Shown one piece after another: positions 12,311 to 24,229 of a DNA stretch of 64,000 nt (the stretch's first letter is position 1; the number at the start of each line of letters is the position of its first letter). The notes below the pieces were generated by a model that was not told the DNA's origin, searched no databases, and saw only the letters and a program-made list of their open reading frames with translations. This DNA comes from Hydractinia symbiolongicarpus. Lineage: Eukaryota > Cnidaria > Hydrozoa > Anthoathecata > Hydractiniidae. Made by a program: the position numbers and the translations under genes. The DNA lies in assembly GCF_029227915.1 (NCBI RefSeq), contig NC_079883.1:32118001-32182000 (forward strand), written 5' to 3'.

Positions 12311-13965
12311 CTTTTTAACTTATTGTTTCACCACTAAAACGCATGAGACTTGTAGTTTTCAAGAATGTTTTCATTTTTAATGAGACGCTGAATAAAAGCA
12401 GTTTAATCGCCGGCAAACGAAAACCCGCGATTTCCCGTAAATCCCGGGCTTGGCACGTATAGTCGAATGTATACAGAGAAAGTACCCTGTGAGTAAACTC
12501 ATTTCCAGAACGATTTTTTAAATTATTTTTTCACCACTAAAACGCACAAGACTTGTAGTTTTTAAAAATGTTTTTATTTTTGATGAGACGCTGAATAAAA
12601 GAAGTTTAATCGCCGGCAAACGAAGTCCCGCGTTTTCCCGTAAATCCGGGGCTTGGCCCGTATAGTCAAATGTATACAAAGAAAGTACCCAGGGAGTAAA
12701 CTCATTTTCCGAATGATTTTTTAAATTTTTTTTTCGCCACTAAAACGCATGAGACTTGTAGTTTTCAAAATTGTTTTCATTTTTGATGAGACGCTGAATA
12801 AAAGAAGTTTAATCGCCGGCAAACGAAGTCCCGCGTTTTCCCGTAAATCCGGGGCTTGGCCCGTATAGTCGAATGTATACAAAGAAAGTACCCAAGGAGT
12901 AAACTCATTTCCCGAATGATTTTTTAAATTTTTTTTTCGCCACTAAAACGCATGAGACTTGTAGTTTTCAAAATTGTTTTCATTTTTGATGAGACGCTTA
13001 ATGAAAGAGGTTTAATCGCCGGAAAACGAAAACCCGCGATTTCCCGTTAATCCTGGACTCGGCCCGTATAGTCAAAAGTATACAAAGAAAGTACCCAGGG
13101 AGAAAACTCATTTCCCAAACGACTTTTTAAATTATTGTTTCACCACTAAAACGCATGAGACTTGTAGTTTTCAAGAATGTTTTCATTTTTAATGAGACGC
13201 TGAATAAAAGCAGTTTAATCGCCGGCAAACGAAAACCCGCGATTTCCCGTAAATCCCGGGCTTGGCACGTATAGTCGAATGTATACAAAGAAAGTACCCT
13301 GTGAGTAAACTCATTTCCAGAACGATTTTTTAAATTATTTTTTCACCACTAAAACGCACAAGACTTGTAGATTTTAAAAATGTTTTCATTTTTGATGAGA
13401 CGCTGAATAAAAGAAGTTTAATCGCCGGCAAACGAAGTCCCGCGTTTTCCCGTAAATCCGGGGCTTTGCCCGTATAGTCGAATGTATACAAAGAAAGTAC
13501 CCAGGGAGTAAACTCATTTCCCGAATGATTTTTTAAATTTTTTTTACGCCACTAAAACGCATGAGACTTGTAGTTTTCAAAATTGTTTTCATTTTTGATG
13601 AGACGCTTAATGAAAGAGGTTTAATCGCCGGAAAACGAAAACCCGCGATTTCCCGTAAATCCCGGGCTTGGCCCGTATAGTCGAATGTATACAAAGAAAG
13701 TACCCTGTGAGTAAACTCATTTCCAGAACGATTTTTTAAATTATTTTTTCACCACTAAACGCATGAGACTTGTAGTTTTCAAAAATATTTTAATATTTGA
13801 TGAGACGCTGAATAAAAGAAGTTTAATCGCCGGCAAACGAAAACCCGCGATTTCCCGTAAATCCCGGGCTTGGCTCGTATAGTCAAAAGTATACAAAGAA
13901 AGTACCCGGGGAGTAAACTCATTTCCCGAACGAAATTTTAAATTACTTTTTTACCACTAATACGC

Positions 13966-16900
13966 ATGAGACTTGTAGTTTTCAAGAATGTTTTCATTTT
14001 TAATGAGACGTTGAATGAAAGTAGTTTAATCGCCGGCAAACGAAATCCCGCGTTTTGCCGTAAATCCGGGGCTTGGCCCGTATAGTCGAATGTATACAAA
14101 GAAAGTATCCAGGGAGTAAACTCATTTCCCGAACGATTTTTTAAATTTTTTTTTCACCACTAAAACACATGAGACTTGTACTTTTCAAAAATGTTTTTAT
14201 TTTTGATGAGACGCTTAATGAAAGAGGTTTATTCGCCGGAAAACGAAAACCCGCGATTTCCCGTAAATCCCGGGCTTGGCCCGTATAGTCGAATGTATAC
14301 AAAGAAAGTACCCTGTGAGTAAACTCATTTCCCGAACGATTTTTTAATTTTTTTTTTCACCACTAAAACACATGAGACTTGTACTTTTCAAAAATGTTTT
14401 TATTTTTGATGAGACGCTTAATGAAAGAGGTTTAATCGCCGGAAAACGAAAACCCGCGATTTCCCGTAAATCCCGGGCTTGGCCCGTATAGTCGAATGTA
14501 TACAAAGAAAGTACCCTGTGAGTAAACTCATTTCCAGAACGATTTTTTAAATTATTTTTTCACCACTAAACGCATGAGACTTGTAGTTTTCAAAAATATT
14601 TTCATATTTGATGAGACGCTGAATAAAAGGAGTTTAATCGCCGGCAAACGAAAACCTGCAATTTCCCTAAATCCCGGACTCGGCCCGTATAGTCAAAAGT
14701 ATACAAAGAAAGTACCCAGGGAGTAAACTCATTTCCAGAACGATTTTTTAAATTATTTTTTCACCACTAAAACGCATGAGACTTTTAGTTTTCAAAAATA
14801 TTTTCATTTTTGATGAGACGCTTAATGAAAGAGGTTTAATCGCCGGCAAACGAAATCCCGCGTTTTCCCGTAAATCCGGGGCTTGGCCCGTATAGTCGAA
14901 TGTATACAAAGAAAGTATCCAGGGAGTAAACTCATTTCCCGAACGATTTTTTAAATTATTTTTTCACCACTAAAACACATGAGACTTGTACTTTTTATAA
15001 ATGTTTTTATTTTTGATGAGACGCTTAATGAAAGAGGTTTAATCGCCGGAAAACGAAATCCCGCGTTTTCCCGTAAATCCGGGGCTTGGCCCGTATAGTC
15101 GAATGTATACAAAGAAAGTATCTAGGGAGTAAACTCATTTCCCGAACGATTTTTTAATTTTTTTTTTCACCACTAAAACACATGAGACTTGTACTTTTCA
15201 AAAATGTTTTTATTTTTGATGAGACGCTTAATGAAAGAGGTTTAATCGCCGGAAAACGAAAACCTGCGATTTCCCTAATTCCCGGACTCGGCCCGTATAG
15301 TCAAAAGTATACAAAGAAAGTACCCAGGGAGTAAACCCATTTCCAGAACGATTTTTTAAATTATTTTTTCACTACTAAAACGCATAAGACTTGTAGTTTT
15401 TAAAAATGTTTTCATTTTTGATGCGACGCTGAATAAAAGAAGTTTAATCGCCGGCAAACGAAAACCCGCGTTTTCCCGTAAATCCGGGGCTTGGCCCGTA
15501 TAGTCGAATGTATACAAAGAAAGTACCCAGGGAGTAAACTCATTTCCCGAATGATTTTTTAAATTTTTTTTTCGCCACTAAAACGCATGAGACTTGTAGT
15601 TTTCGAAATTGTTTTCATTTTTGATAAGACGCTTAATGAAAGAGGTTTAATCGCCGGAAAACGAAAACCCGCGATTTCCCGTAAATCCCGGGCTTGGCCC
15701 GTATAGTCGAATGTATACAAAGAAAGTACCCTGTGAGTAAACTCATTTCCAAAACGATTTTTTAAATTATTTTTTCACCACTAAACGCATGAGACTTGTA
15801 GTTTTCAAAAATATTTTCATATTTGATGAGACGCTGAATAAAAGAAGTTTAATCGCCGGCAAACGAAAACCCGCGATTTCCCGTAAATCCCGGGCTTGGC
15901 CCGTATAGTCAAAAGTATACAAAGAAAGTACCCGGGGAGTAAACTCATTTCCTGAACGAAATTTTAAATCACTTTTTCACCACTAATACGCATGAGACTT
16001 GTAGTTTTTAAAAATGTTTTCATTTTTCATGAGACGCTGAATAAAAGCAGTTTTATCGCCGGCAAACGAAAACCCGCGATTTCCCGTAAATCCCGGGCTT
16101 GGCACGTATAGTCGAATGTATACAAAGAAAGTACCCTGTGAGTAAACTCATTTCCAGAACGATTTTTTAAATTATTTTTTCACCACTAACACGCATGAGA
16201 CTTGTAGTTTTCAAAAATATTTTCATATTTGATGAGACGCTGAATAAAAGAAGTTTAATCGCCGGCAAACGAAATCCCGCGTTTTCCCGTAAATCCGGGG
16301 CTTGGCCCGTATAGTCGAATGTATACAAAGAAAGTATCTAGGGAGTAAACTCATTTCCCGAACGATTTTTTAATTTTTTTTTTCACCACTAAAACACATG
16401 AGACTTGTACTTTTCAAAAATGTTTTTATTTTTGATGAGACGCTTAATGAAAGAGGTTTAATCGCCGGAAAACGAAAACCCGCGATTTCCCGTAAATCCC
16501 GGGCTTGGCCCGTATAGTCGAATGTATACAAAGAAAGTACCCTGTGAGTAAACTCATTTCCAGAACGATTTTTTAAATTATTTTTTCACCATAAACGCAT
16601 GAGACTTGTAGTTTTCAAAAATATTTTTATATTTGATGAGACGCTGAATAAAAGGAGTTTAATCGCCGGCAAACGAAAACCTGCAATTTCCCTAAATCCC
16701 GGACTCGGCCCGTATAGTCAAAAGTATACAAAGAAAGTACCCAGGGAGTAAACTCATTTCCAGAACGATTTTTTAAATTATTTTTTCACCATTAAAACGC
16801 ATGAGACTTTTAGTTTTCAAAAATGTTTTCATTTTTGATGAGACGCTTAATGAAAGAGGTTTAATCGCCGGCAAACGAAATCCCGCGTTTTCCAGTAAAT

Positions 16901-17813
16901 CCGGGGCTTGGCCCGTATAGTCGAATGTATACAAAGAAAGTATCCAGGGAGTAAACTCATTTCCCGACCGATTTTTTAAATTATTTTTTCACCACTAAAA
17001 CACATGAGACTTGTACTTTTTAAAAATGTTTTTATTTTTGATGAGACCCTTAATGAAAGAGGTTTAATCGCCGGAAAACGAAAACCCGCGATTTCCCGTA
17101 AATCCCGGGCTTGGCCCGTATAGTCGAATGTATACAAAGAAAGTACCCTGTGAGTAAACCCATTTCCAGAACGATTTTTTAAATTGTTTTTTCACCACTA
17201 AACGCATGAGACTTGTAGTTGTCAAAAATATTTTCATTTTTGATGAGACGCTGAATAAAAGGAGTTCAATCGCCGGCAAACGAAAACCTGCGATTTCCCT
17301 AAATCCCGGACTCGGCCCGTATAGTCAAAAGTATACAAAGAAAGTACCCAGGGAGTAAACCCATTTCCAGAACGATTTTGTAAATTATTTTTTCACCACT
17401 AAAACGCATAAGACTTGTAGTTTTTAAAAATGTTTTCATTTTTGATGCGACGCTGAATAAAAGAAGTTTAATCGCCGGCAAACGAAAACCCGCGATTTCC
17501 CGTTAATCCCGGGCTTGGCCCGTATAGTCAAAAGTATACAAAGAAAGTACCCAGGGAATAAACTCATTTCCCGAACGATTTTTTATATTATTTTTTTACC
17601 ACTAATACGCATGAGACTTGTAGTTTTTAAAAATGTTTTCATTTTTCATGAGACGCTGAATAAAAGCAGTTTAATCGCCGGCAAACGAAAACCCGCGATT
17701 TCCCGTAAATCCCGGGCTTGGCACGTATAGTCGAATGTATACAAAGAAAGTACCCTGTGAGTAAACTCATTTCCAGAACGATTTTTTAAATTATTTTTTC
17801 ACCACTAACACGC
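13966..17813. repeat. 19-monomer higher-order repeat, copy A
   Basis: Variants recur 3,848-3,856 bp downstream. ATGAGACTTG followed by TTTTCAAGAATG with GACGTTGAAT is at 13966 and 17814; the T10 joint is at 14345 and 18201; TTTCCAAAAC is at 15746 and 19601. The offset changes from 3,848 to 3,856 where copy B carries an 8 bp duplication. The left half overlaps the tail of the 35-monomer HOR, so the two periodicities are nested rather than adjacent. Confidence 0.8.
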
Positions 17814-20800
17814 ATGAGACTTGTAGTTTTCAAGAATGTTTTCATTTTTAATGAGACGTTGAATAAAAGCAGTTTAATCGCCGGCAAACGAAATCCCGCA
17901 TTTTCCCGTAAATCCGTAAATCCGGGGCTTGGCCCGTATAGTCGAATGTATACAAAGAAAGTATCCAGGGAGTAAACTCATTTCCCGAACGATTTTTTAA
18001 ATTTTTTTTTCACCACTAAAACACATGAGACTTGTACTTTTCAAAAATGTTTTTATTTTTGATGAGACGCTTAATAAAAGAGGTTTAATCGCCGGAAAAC
18101 GAAAACCCGCGATTTCCCGTAAATCCCGGGCTTAGCCCGTATAGTCGAATGTATACAAAGAAAGTACCCTGTGAGTAAACTCATTTCCCGAACGATTTTT
18201 TAATTTTTTTTTTCACCACTAAAACACATGAGACTTGTACTTTTCAAAAATGTTTTTATTTTTGATGAGACGCTTAATGAAAGAGGTTTAATCGCCGGAA
18301 AACGAAAACCCGCGATTTCCCGTAAATCCCGGGCTTGGCCCCTATAGTCGAATGTATACAAAGAAAGTACCCTGTGAGTAAACTCATTTTCAGAACGATT
18401 TTTTAAATTATTTTTTCACCACTAAACGCATGAGACTTGTAGTTTTTAAAAATATTTTCATATTTGATAAGACGCTGAATAAAAGGAGTTTAATCGCCGG
18501 CAAACGAAAACCTGCAATTTCCCTAAATCCCGGACTCGGCCCGTATAGTCAAAAGTATCCAAAGAAAGTACCCAGGGAGTAAACTCATTTCCAGAACGAT
18601 TTTTTAAATTATTTTTTCACCACTAAAACGCATGAGACTTTTAGTTTTCAAAAATATTTTCATTTTTGATGAGACGCTTAATGAAAGAGGTTTAATCGCC
18701 GGCAAACGAAATCCCGCGTTTTCCCGTAAATCCGGGGCTTGGCCCGTATAGTCCAATGTATACAAAAAAAGTATCCAGGGAGTAAACTCATTTCCCGAAC
18801 GATTTTTTAAATTATTTTTTCACCACTAAAACACATGAGACTTGTACTTTTTATAAATGTTTTTATTTTTGATGAGACGCTTAATGAAAGAGGTTTAATC
18901 GCCGGAAAACGAAAACCCGCGATTTCCCGTAAATCCCGGGCTTGGCCCGTATAGTCGAATGTATACAAAGAAAGTACCCTGTGAGTAAACCCATTTCCAG
19001 AACGATTTTTTAAATTATTTTTTCACCACTAAACGCATGAGACTTGTAGTTTTCAAAAATATTTTCATATTTGATGAGACGCTGAATAAAAGGAGTTCAA
19101 TCGCCGGCAAACGATAACCTGCGATTTCCCTAAATCCCGGACTCGGCCCGTATAGTCAAAAGTATACAAAGAAAGTACCCAGGGAGTAAACCCATTTCCA
19201 GAACGATTTTTTAAATTATTTTTTCACCACTAAAACGCATAAGACTTGTAGTTTTTAAAAATGTTTTCATTTTTGATGAGACGCTGAATAAAAGAAGTTT
19301 AATCGCCGGCACACGAAGTCCCGCGTTTTCCCGTAAATCCGGGGCTTGGCCCGTATAGTCGAATGTATACAAAGAAAGTACCCAGGGAGTAAACTCATTT
19401 CCCAAATGATTTTTTAAATTTTTTTTTCGCCACTAAAACGCATGAGACTTGTAGTTTTCGAAATTGTTTTCATTTTTGATAAGACGCTTAATGAAAGAGG
19501 TTTAATCACCGGAAAACGAAAACCCGCGATTTCCCGTAAATCCCGGGCTTGGCCCGTATAGTCGAATGTATACAAAGAAAGTACCCTGTGAGTAAACTCA
19601 TTTCCAAAACGATTTTTTATATTATTTTTTCACCACTAAACGCATGAGACTTGTAGTTTTCAAAAATATTTTCATATTTGATGAGACGCTGAATAAAAGA
19701 AGTTTAATCGCCGGTAAACGAAAACCCGCGATTTCCCGTAAATCCCGGGCTTGGCCCGTATAGTCAAAAGTATACAAAGAAAGTACCCGGGGAGTAAACT
19801 CATTTCCCGAACGAAATTTTAAATTACTTTTTCACCACTAATACGCATGAGACTTGTAGTTTTTAAAAATGTTTTCATTTTTCATGAGACGCTGAATAAA
19901 AGCAGTTTAATCGCCGGCAAACGAAAACCCGCGATTTCCCGTAAATCCCGGGCTTGGCACGTATAGTCGAATGTATACAAAGAAAGTACCCTGTGAGTAA
20001 ACTCATTTCCCGAACGATTTTTTAAATTTTTTTTTCCCCACTAAAACACATGAGACTTGTACTTTTCAAAAATGTTTTTATTTTTGATGAGACGCTTAAT
20101 GAAAGAGGTTTAATCGCCGGAAAACGAAAACCCGCGATTTCCCGTAAATCCCGGGCTTGGCCCGTATAGTCGAATGTATACAAAGAAAGTACCCTGTGAG
20201 TAAACTCATTTCCAGAACGATTTTTTAAATTATTTTTTCACCATAAACGCATGAGACTTGTAGTTTTCAAAAATATTTTTATATTTGATGAGACGCTGAA
20301 TAAAAGGAGTTTAATCGCCGGCAAACGAAAACCTGCAATTTCCCTAAATCCCGGACTCGGTCCGTATAGTCAAAAGTATACAAACAAAGTACCCAGGGAG
20401 TAAACTCATTTCCAGAACGATTTTTTAAATTATTTTTTCACCACTAAAACGCATGAGACTTTTAGTTTTCAAAAATGTTTTCATTTTTGATGAGACGCTT
20501 AATGAAAGAGGTTTAATCGCCGGCAAACGAAATCCCGCGTTTTCCCGTAAATCCGGGGCTTGGCCCGTATAGTCGAATGTATACAAAGAAAGTATCCAGG
20601 GAGTAAACTCATTTCCCGACCGATTTTTTAAATTATTTTTTCACCACTAAAACACATGAGACTTGTACTTTTTAAAAATGTTTTTATTTTTGATGAGACG
20701 CTTAATGAAAGAGGTTTAATCGCCGGAAAACGAAAACCCGCGATTTCCCGTAAATCCCGGGCTTGGCCCGTATAGTCGAATGTATACAAAGAAAGTACCC

Positions 20801-21080
20801 TGTGAGTAAATCCATTTCCAGAACGATTTTTTAAATTGTTTTTTCACCACTAAACGCATGAGACTTGTAGTTTTCAAAAATATTTTCATATTTGATGAGA
20901 CGCTGAGTAAAAGGAGTTCAATCGCCGGCAAACGAAAACCTGCGATTTCCCTAAATCCCGGACTCGGCCCGTATAGTCAAAAGTATACAAAGAAAGTACC
21001 CAGGGAGTAAACCCATTTCCAGAACGATTTTTTAAATTATTTTTTCACCACTAAAACGCATAAGACTTGTAGTTTTTAAA
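17814..21080. repeat. 19-monomer higher-order repeat, copy B (one monomer shorter)
   Basis: Copy of 13966-17430. It loses one monomer opposite 16187-16380, which changes the offset from 3,855 to 3,652 bp. The CACCATAAACG deletion variant at 16587 reappears at 20239, and the unit at 17064-17279 matches 20716-20931. Similarity ends near 21080, where copy A has GATGCGACG and this copy has CAAAAATATTTTCATA-type sequence. Confidence 0.78.
17907..17922. repeat. 8 bp tandem duplication (CGTAAATC x2) inside a core
   Basis: The core reads CCCGTAAATCCGTAAATCC instead of CCCGTAAATCC. It is the only such duplication I saw in the window and explains the 8 bp offset step between the 19-monomer HOR copies. 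Replication slippage is the simplest origin. Confidence 0.9.
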
Positions 21081-22611
21081 AATATTTTCATATTTGATGA
21101 GACGCTGAATAAAAGGAGTTTAATCGCCGGCAAACGAAAACCTGCAATTTCCCTAAATCCCGGACTCGGCCCGTATAGTCAAAAGTATACAAAGAAAGTA
21201 CCCAGGGAGTAAACTCATTTCCAGAACGATTTTTTAAATTATTTTTTCACCACTAAAACACATGAGACTTGTACTTTTTATAAATGTTTCTATTTTTGAT
21301 GAGACGCTTAATTAAAGAGGTTTAATCGCCGGAAAACGAAAACCCGCGATTTCCCGTAAATCCCGGGCTTGGCCCGTATAGTCGAATGTATACAAAGAAA
21401 GTACCCTGTGAGTAAACCCATTTCCAGAACGATTTTTTAAATTATTTTTTCACCACTAAACGCATGAGACTTGTAGTTTTCAAAAATATTTTCATATTTG
21501 ATGAGACGCTGAATAAAAGGAGTTCAATCGCCGGCAAACGAAAACCTGCGATTTCCCTAAATCCCGGACTCGGCCCGTATAGTCAAAAGTATACAAAGAA
21601 AGTACCCAGGGAGTAAACCCATTTCCAGAACGATTTTTTAAATTATTTTTTCACCCCTAAAACGCATAAGACTTGTAGTTTTTAAAAATGTTTTCATTTT
21701 TGATGCGACGCTGAATAAAAGAAGTTTAATCGCCGGCAAACGAAAACCCGCGATTTCCCGTTAATCCCGGGCTTGGCCCGTATAGTCAAAAGTATACAAA
21801 GAAAGTACCCAGGGAGTAAACTCATTTCCCGAACGATTTTTTAAATTATTTTTTCACCACTAAAACGCATAAGACTTGTAGTTTTTAAAAATGTTTTCAT
21901 TTTTGATGAGACGCTGAATAAAAGAAGTTTAATCGCCGGCACACGAAGTGCCGCGTTTTCCCGTAAATCCGGGGCTTGGCCCGTATAGTCGAATGTATAC
22001 AAAGAAAGTACCCTGTGAGTAAACTCATTTCCAAAACGATTTTTTAAATTACTTTTTCACCACTAATACGCATGAGACTTGTAGTTTTTAAAAATGTTTT
22101 CATTTTTCATGAGACGCTGAATAAAAGCAGTTTAATCGCCGGCAAACGAAAACCCGCGATTTCCCGTAAATCCCGGGCTTGGCACGTATAGTCGAATGTA
22201 TACAAAGAAAGTACCCTGTGAGTAAACTCATTTCCAGAACGATTTTTTAAATTATTTTTTCACCACTAACACGCATGAGACTTGTAGTTTTCAAAAATAT
22301 TTTCATATTTGATGAGACGCTGAATAAAAGAAGTTTAATCGCCGGCAAACGAAAACCCGCGATTTCCCGTAAATCCCGGGCTTGGCCCGTATAGTCAAAA
22401 GTATACAAAGAAAGTACCTGGGGAGTAAACTCATTTCCCGAACGAAATTTTAAATTACTTTTTCACCACTAATACGCATGAGACTTGTAGTTTTTAAAAA
22501 TGTTTTCATTTTTCATGAGTCGCTGAATAAAAGCAGTTTAATCGCCGGCAAACGAAAACCCGCGATTTCCCGTAAATCCCGGGCTTGGCACGTATAGTCG
22601 AATGTATACAA
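21081..22611. repeat. Mosaic monomers between HOR blocks
   Basis: About 7-8 monomers of known subtypes without a clear collinear partner: CCTGCAATTTCCC, GTACTTTTTATAAATG, GATGCGACG and CACTAATACGC types. One core at 21946-21955 reads ACACGAAGTG with the private change GAAGTGCCGCG instead of GAAGTCCCGCG. No gene or unique sequence is present. Confidence 0.75.
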
Positions 22612-24229
22612 AGAAAGTACCCTGTGAGTAAACTCATTTCCAGAACGATTTTTTAAATTATTTTTTCACCACTAACACGCATGAGACTTGTAGTTTTCAA
22701 GAATGTTTTCATTTTTAATGAGACGTTGAATAAAAGCAGTTTAATTGCCGGCAAACGAAATCCCGCGTTTTCCCGTAAATCCGGGGCTTGGCCCGTATAG
22801 TCGAATGTATACAAAGAAAGTATCCAGGGAGTAAACTCATTTCCCGAACGATTTTTTAAATTTTTTTTTCACCACTAAAACACATGAGACTTGTACTTTT
22901 CAAAAATGTTTTTATTTTTGATGAGACGCTTAATGAAAGAGGTTTAATCGCCGGAAAACGAAAACCCGCGATTTCCCGTAAATCCCGGGCTTGGCCCGTA
23001 TAGTCGAATGTATACAAAGAAAGTACCCTGTGAGTAAACTCATTTCCAGAACGATTTTTTAAATTATTTTTTCACCATAAACGCATGAGACTTGTAGTTT
23101 TCAAAAATATTTTTATATTTGATGAGACGCTGAATAAAAGGAGTTTAATCGCCGGCAAACGAAAACCTGCAATTTCCCTAAATCCCGGACTCGGCCCGTA
23201 TAGTCAAAAGTATACAAAGAAAGTACCCAGGGAGTAAACTCATTTCCAGAACGATTTTTTAAATTATTTTTTCACCACTAAAACGCATGAGACTTTTAGT
23301 TTTCAAAAATGTTTTCATTTTTGATGAGACGCTTAATGAAAGAGGTTTAATCGCCGGCAAACGAAATCCCGCGTTTTCCCGTAAATCCGGGGCTTAGCCC
23401 GTATAGTCGAATGTATACAAAGAAAGTACCCTGTGAGTAAACTCATTTCCAGAACGATTTTTTAAATTATTTTTTCACCACTAACACGCATGAGACTTGT
23501 AGTTTTCAAGAATGTTTTCATTTTTAATGAGACGTTGAATAAAAGCAGTTTAATTGCCGGCAAACGAAATCCCGCGTTTTCCCGTAAATCCGGGGCTTGG
23601 CCCGTATAGTCGAATGTATACAAAGAAAGTATCCAGGGAGTAAACTCATTTCCCGAACGATTTTTTAAATTTTTTTTTCACCACTAAAACACATGAGACT
23701 TGTACTTTTCAAAAATGTTTTTATTTTTGATGAGACGCTTAATGAAAGAGGTTTAATCGCCGGAAAACGAAAACCCGCGATTTCCCGTAAATCCCGGGCT
23801 TGGCCCGTATAGTCGAATGTATACAAAGAAAGTACCCTGTGAGTAAACTCATTTCCAGAACGATTTTTTAAATTATTTTTTCACCATAAACGCATGAGAC
23901 TTGTAGTTTTCAAAAATATTTTTATATTTGATGAGACGCTGAATAAAAGGAGTTTAATCGCCGGCAAACGAAAACCTGCAATTTCCCTAAATCCCGGACT
24001 CGGCCCGTATAGTCAAAAGTATACAAAGAAAGTACCCAGGGAGTAAACTCATTTCCAGAACGATTTTTTAAATTATTTTTTCACCACTAAAACGCATGAG
24101 ACTTTTAGTTTTCAAAAATGTTTTCATTTTTGATGAGACGCTTAATGAAAGAGGTTTAATCGCCGGCAAACGAAATCCCGCGTTTTCCCGTAAATCCGGG
24201 GCTTAGCCCGTATAGTCGAATGTATACAA
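22612..24229. repeat. 4-monomer tandem duplication (809 bp units)
   Basis: Units are about 22612-23420 and 23421-24229. ATGAGACTTG preceded by CACTAACACGC is at 22681 and 23490, and the AATTGCCGGC change follows both. The CACCATAAACG deletion is at 23073 and 23882, and GGGGCTTAGCCC is near 23390 and 24199. The junction lies in the shared stretch just before 23421, after which one unit reads CCCTGTG and the other TCCAGG. Few private differences are visible, so the event is recent relative to the HORs. Confidence 0.85.

Larger units (their letters stand above)
7546..15660. repeat. 35-monomer higher-order repeat, copy 2 (expanded)
   Basis: Follows copy 1 directly and repeats it. The offset is 7,096 bp up to about 10.8 kb, then 7,907 bp after a 4-monomer duplication. 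It becomes 8,110 bp after a further net gain of one monomer near 11.7-12.1 kb, and 8,111 bp at the end. Rare words shared at the far end include TTCGAAATTG with GATAAGACG at 7491 and 15602. A monomer-sized patch at about 15059-15262 differs from copy 1 and looks converted. Confidence 0.85.

Noticed and set aside
450-15660. Simple assembly duplication as the explanation of the 35-monomer HOR
   Set aside because: The copies differ by a 4-monomer duplication, a one-monomer gain, a converted monomer and scattered single bases, so they are not a duplicated contig. Raw reads would still be needed to exclude local errors.
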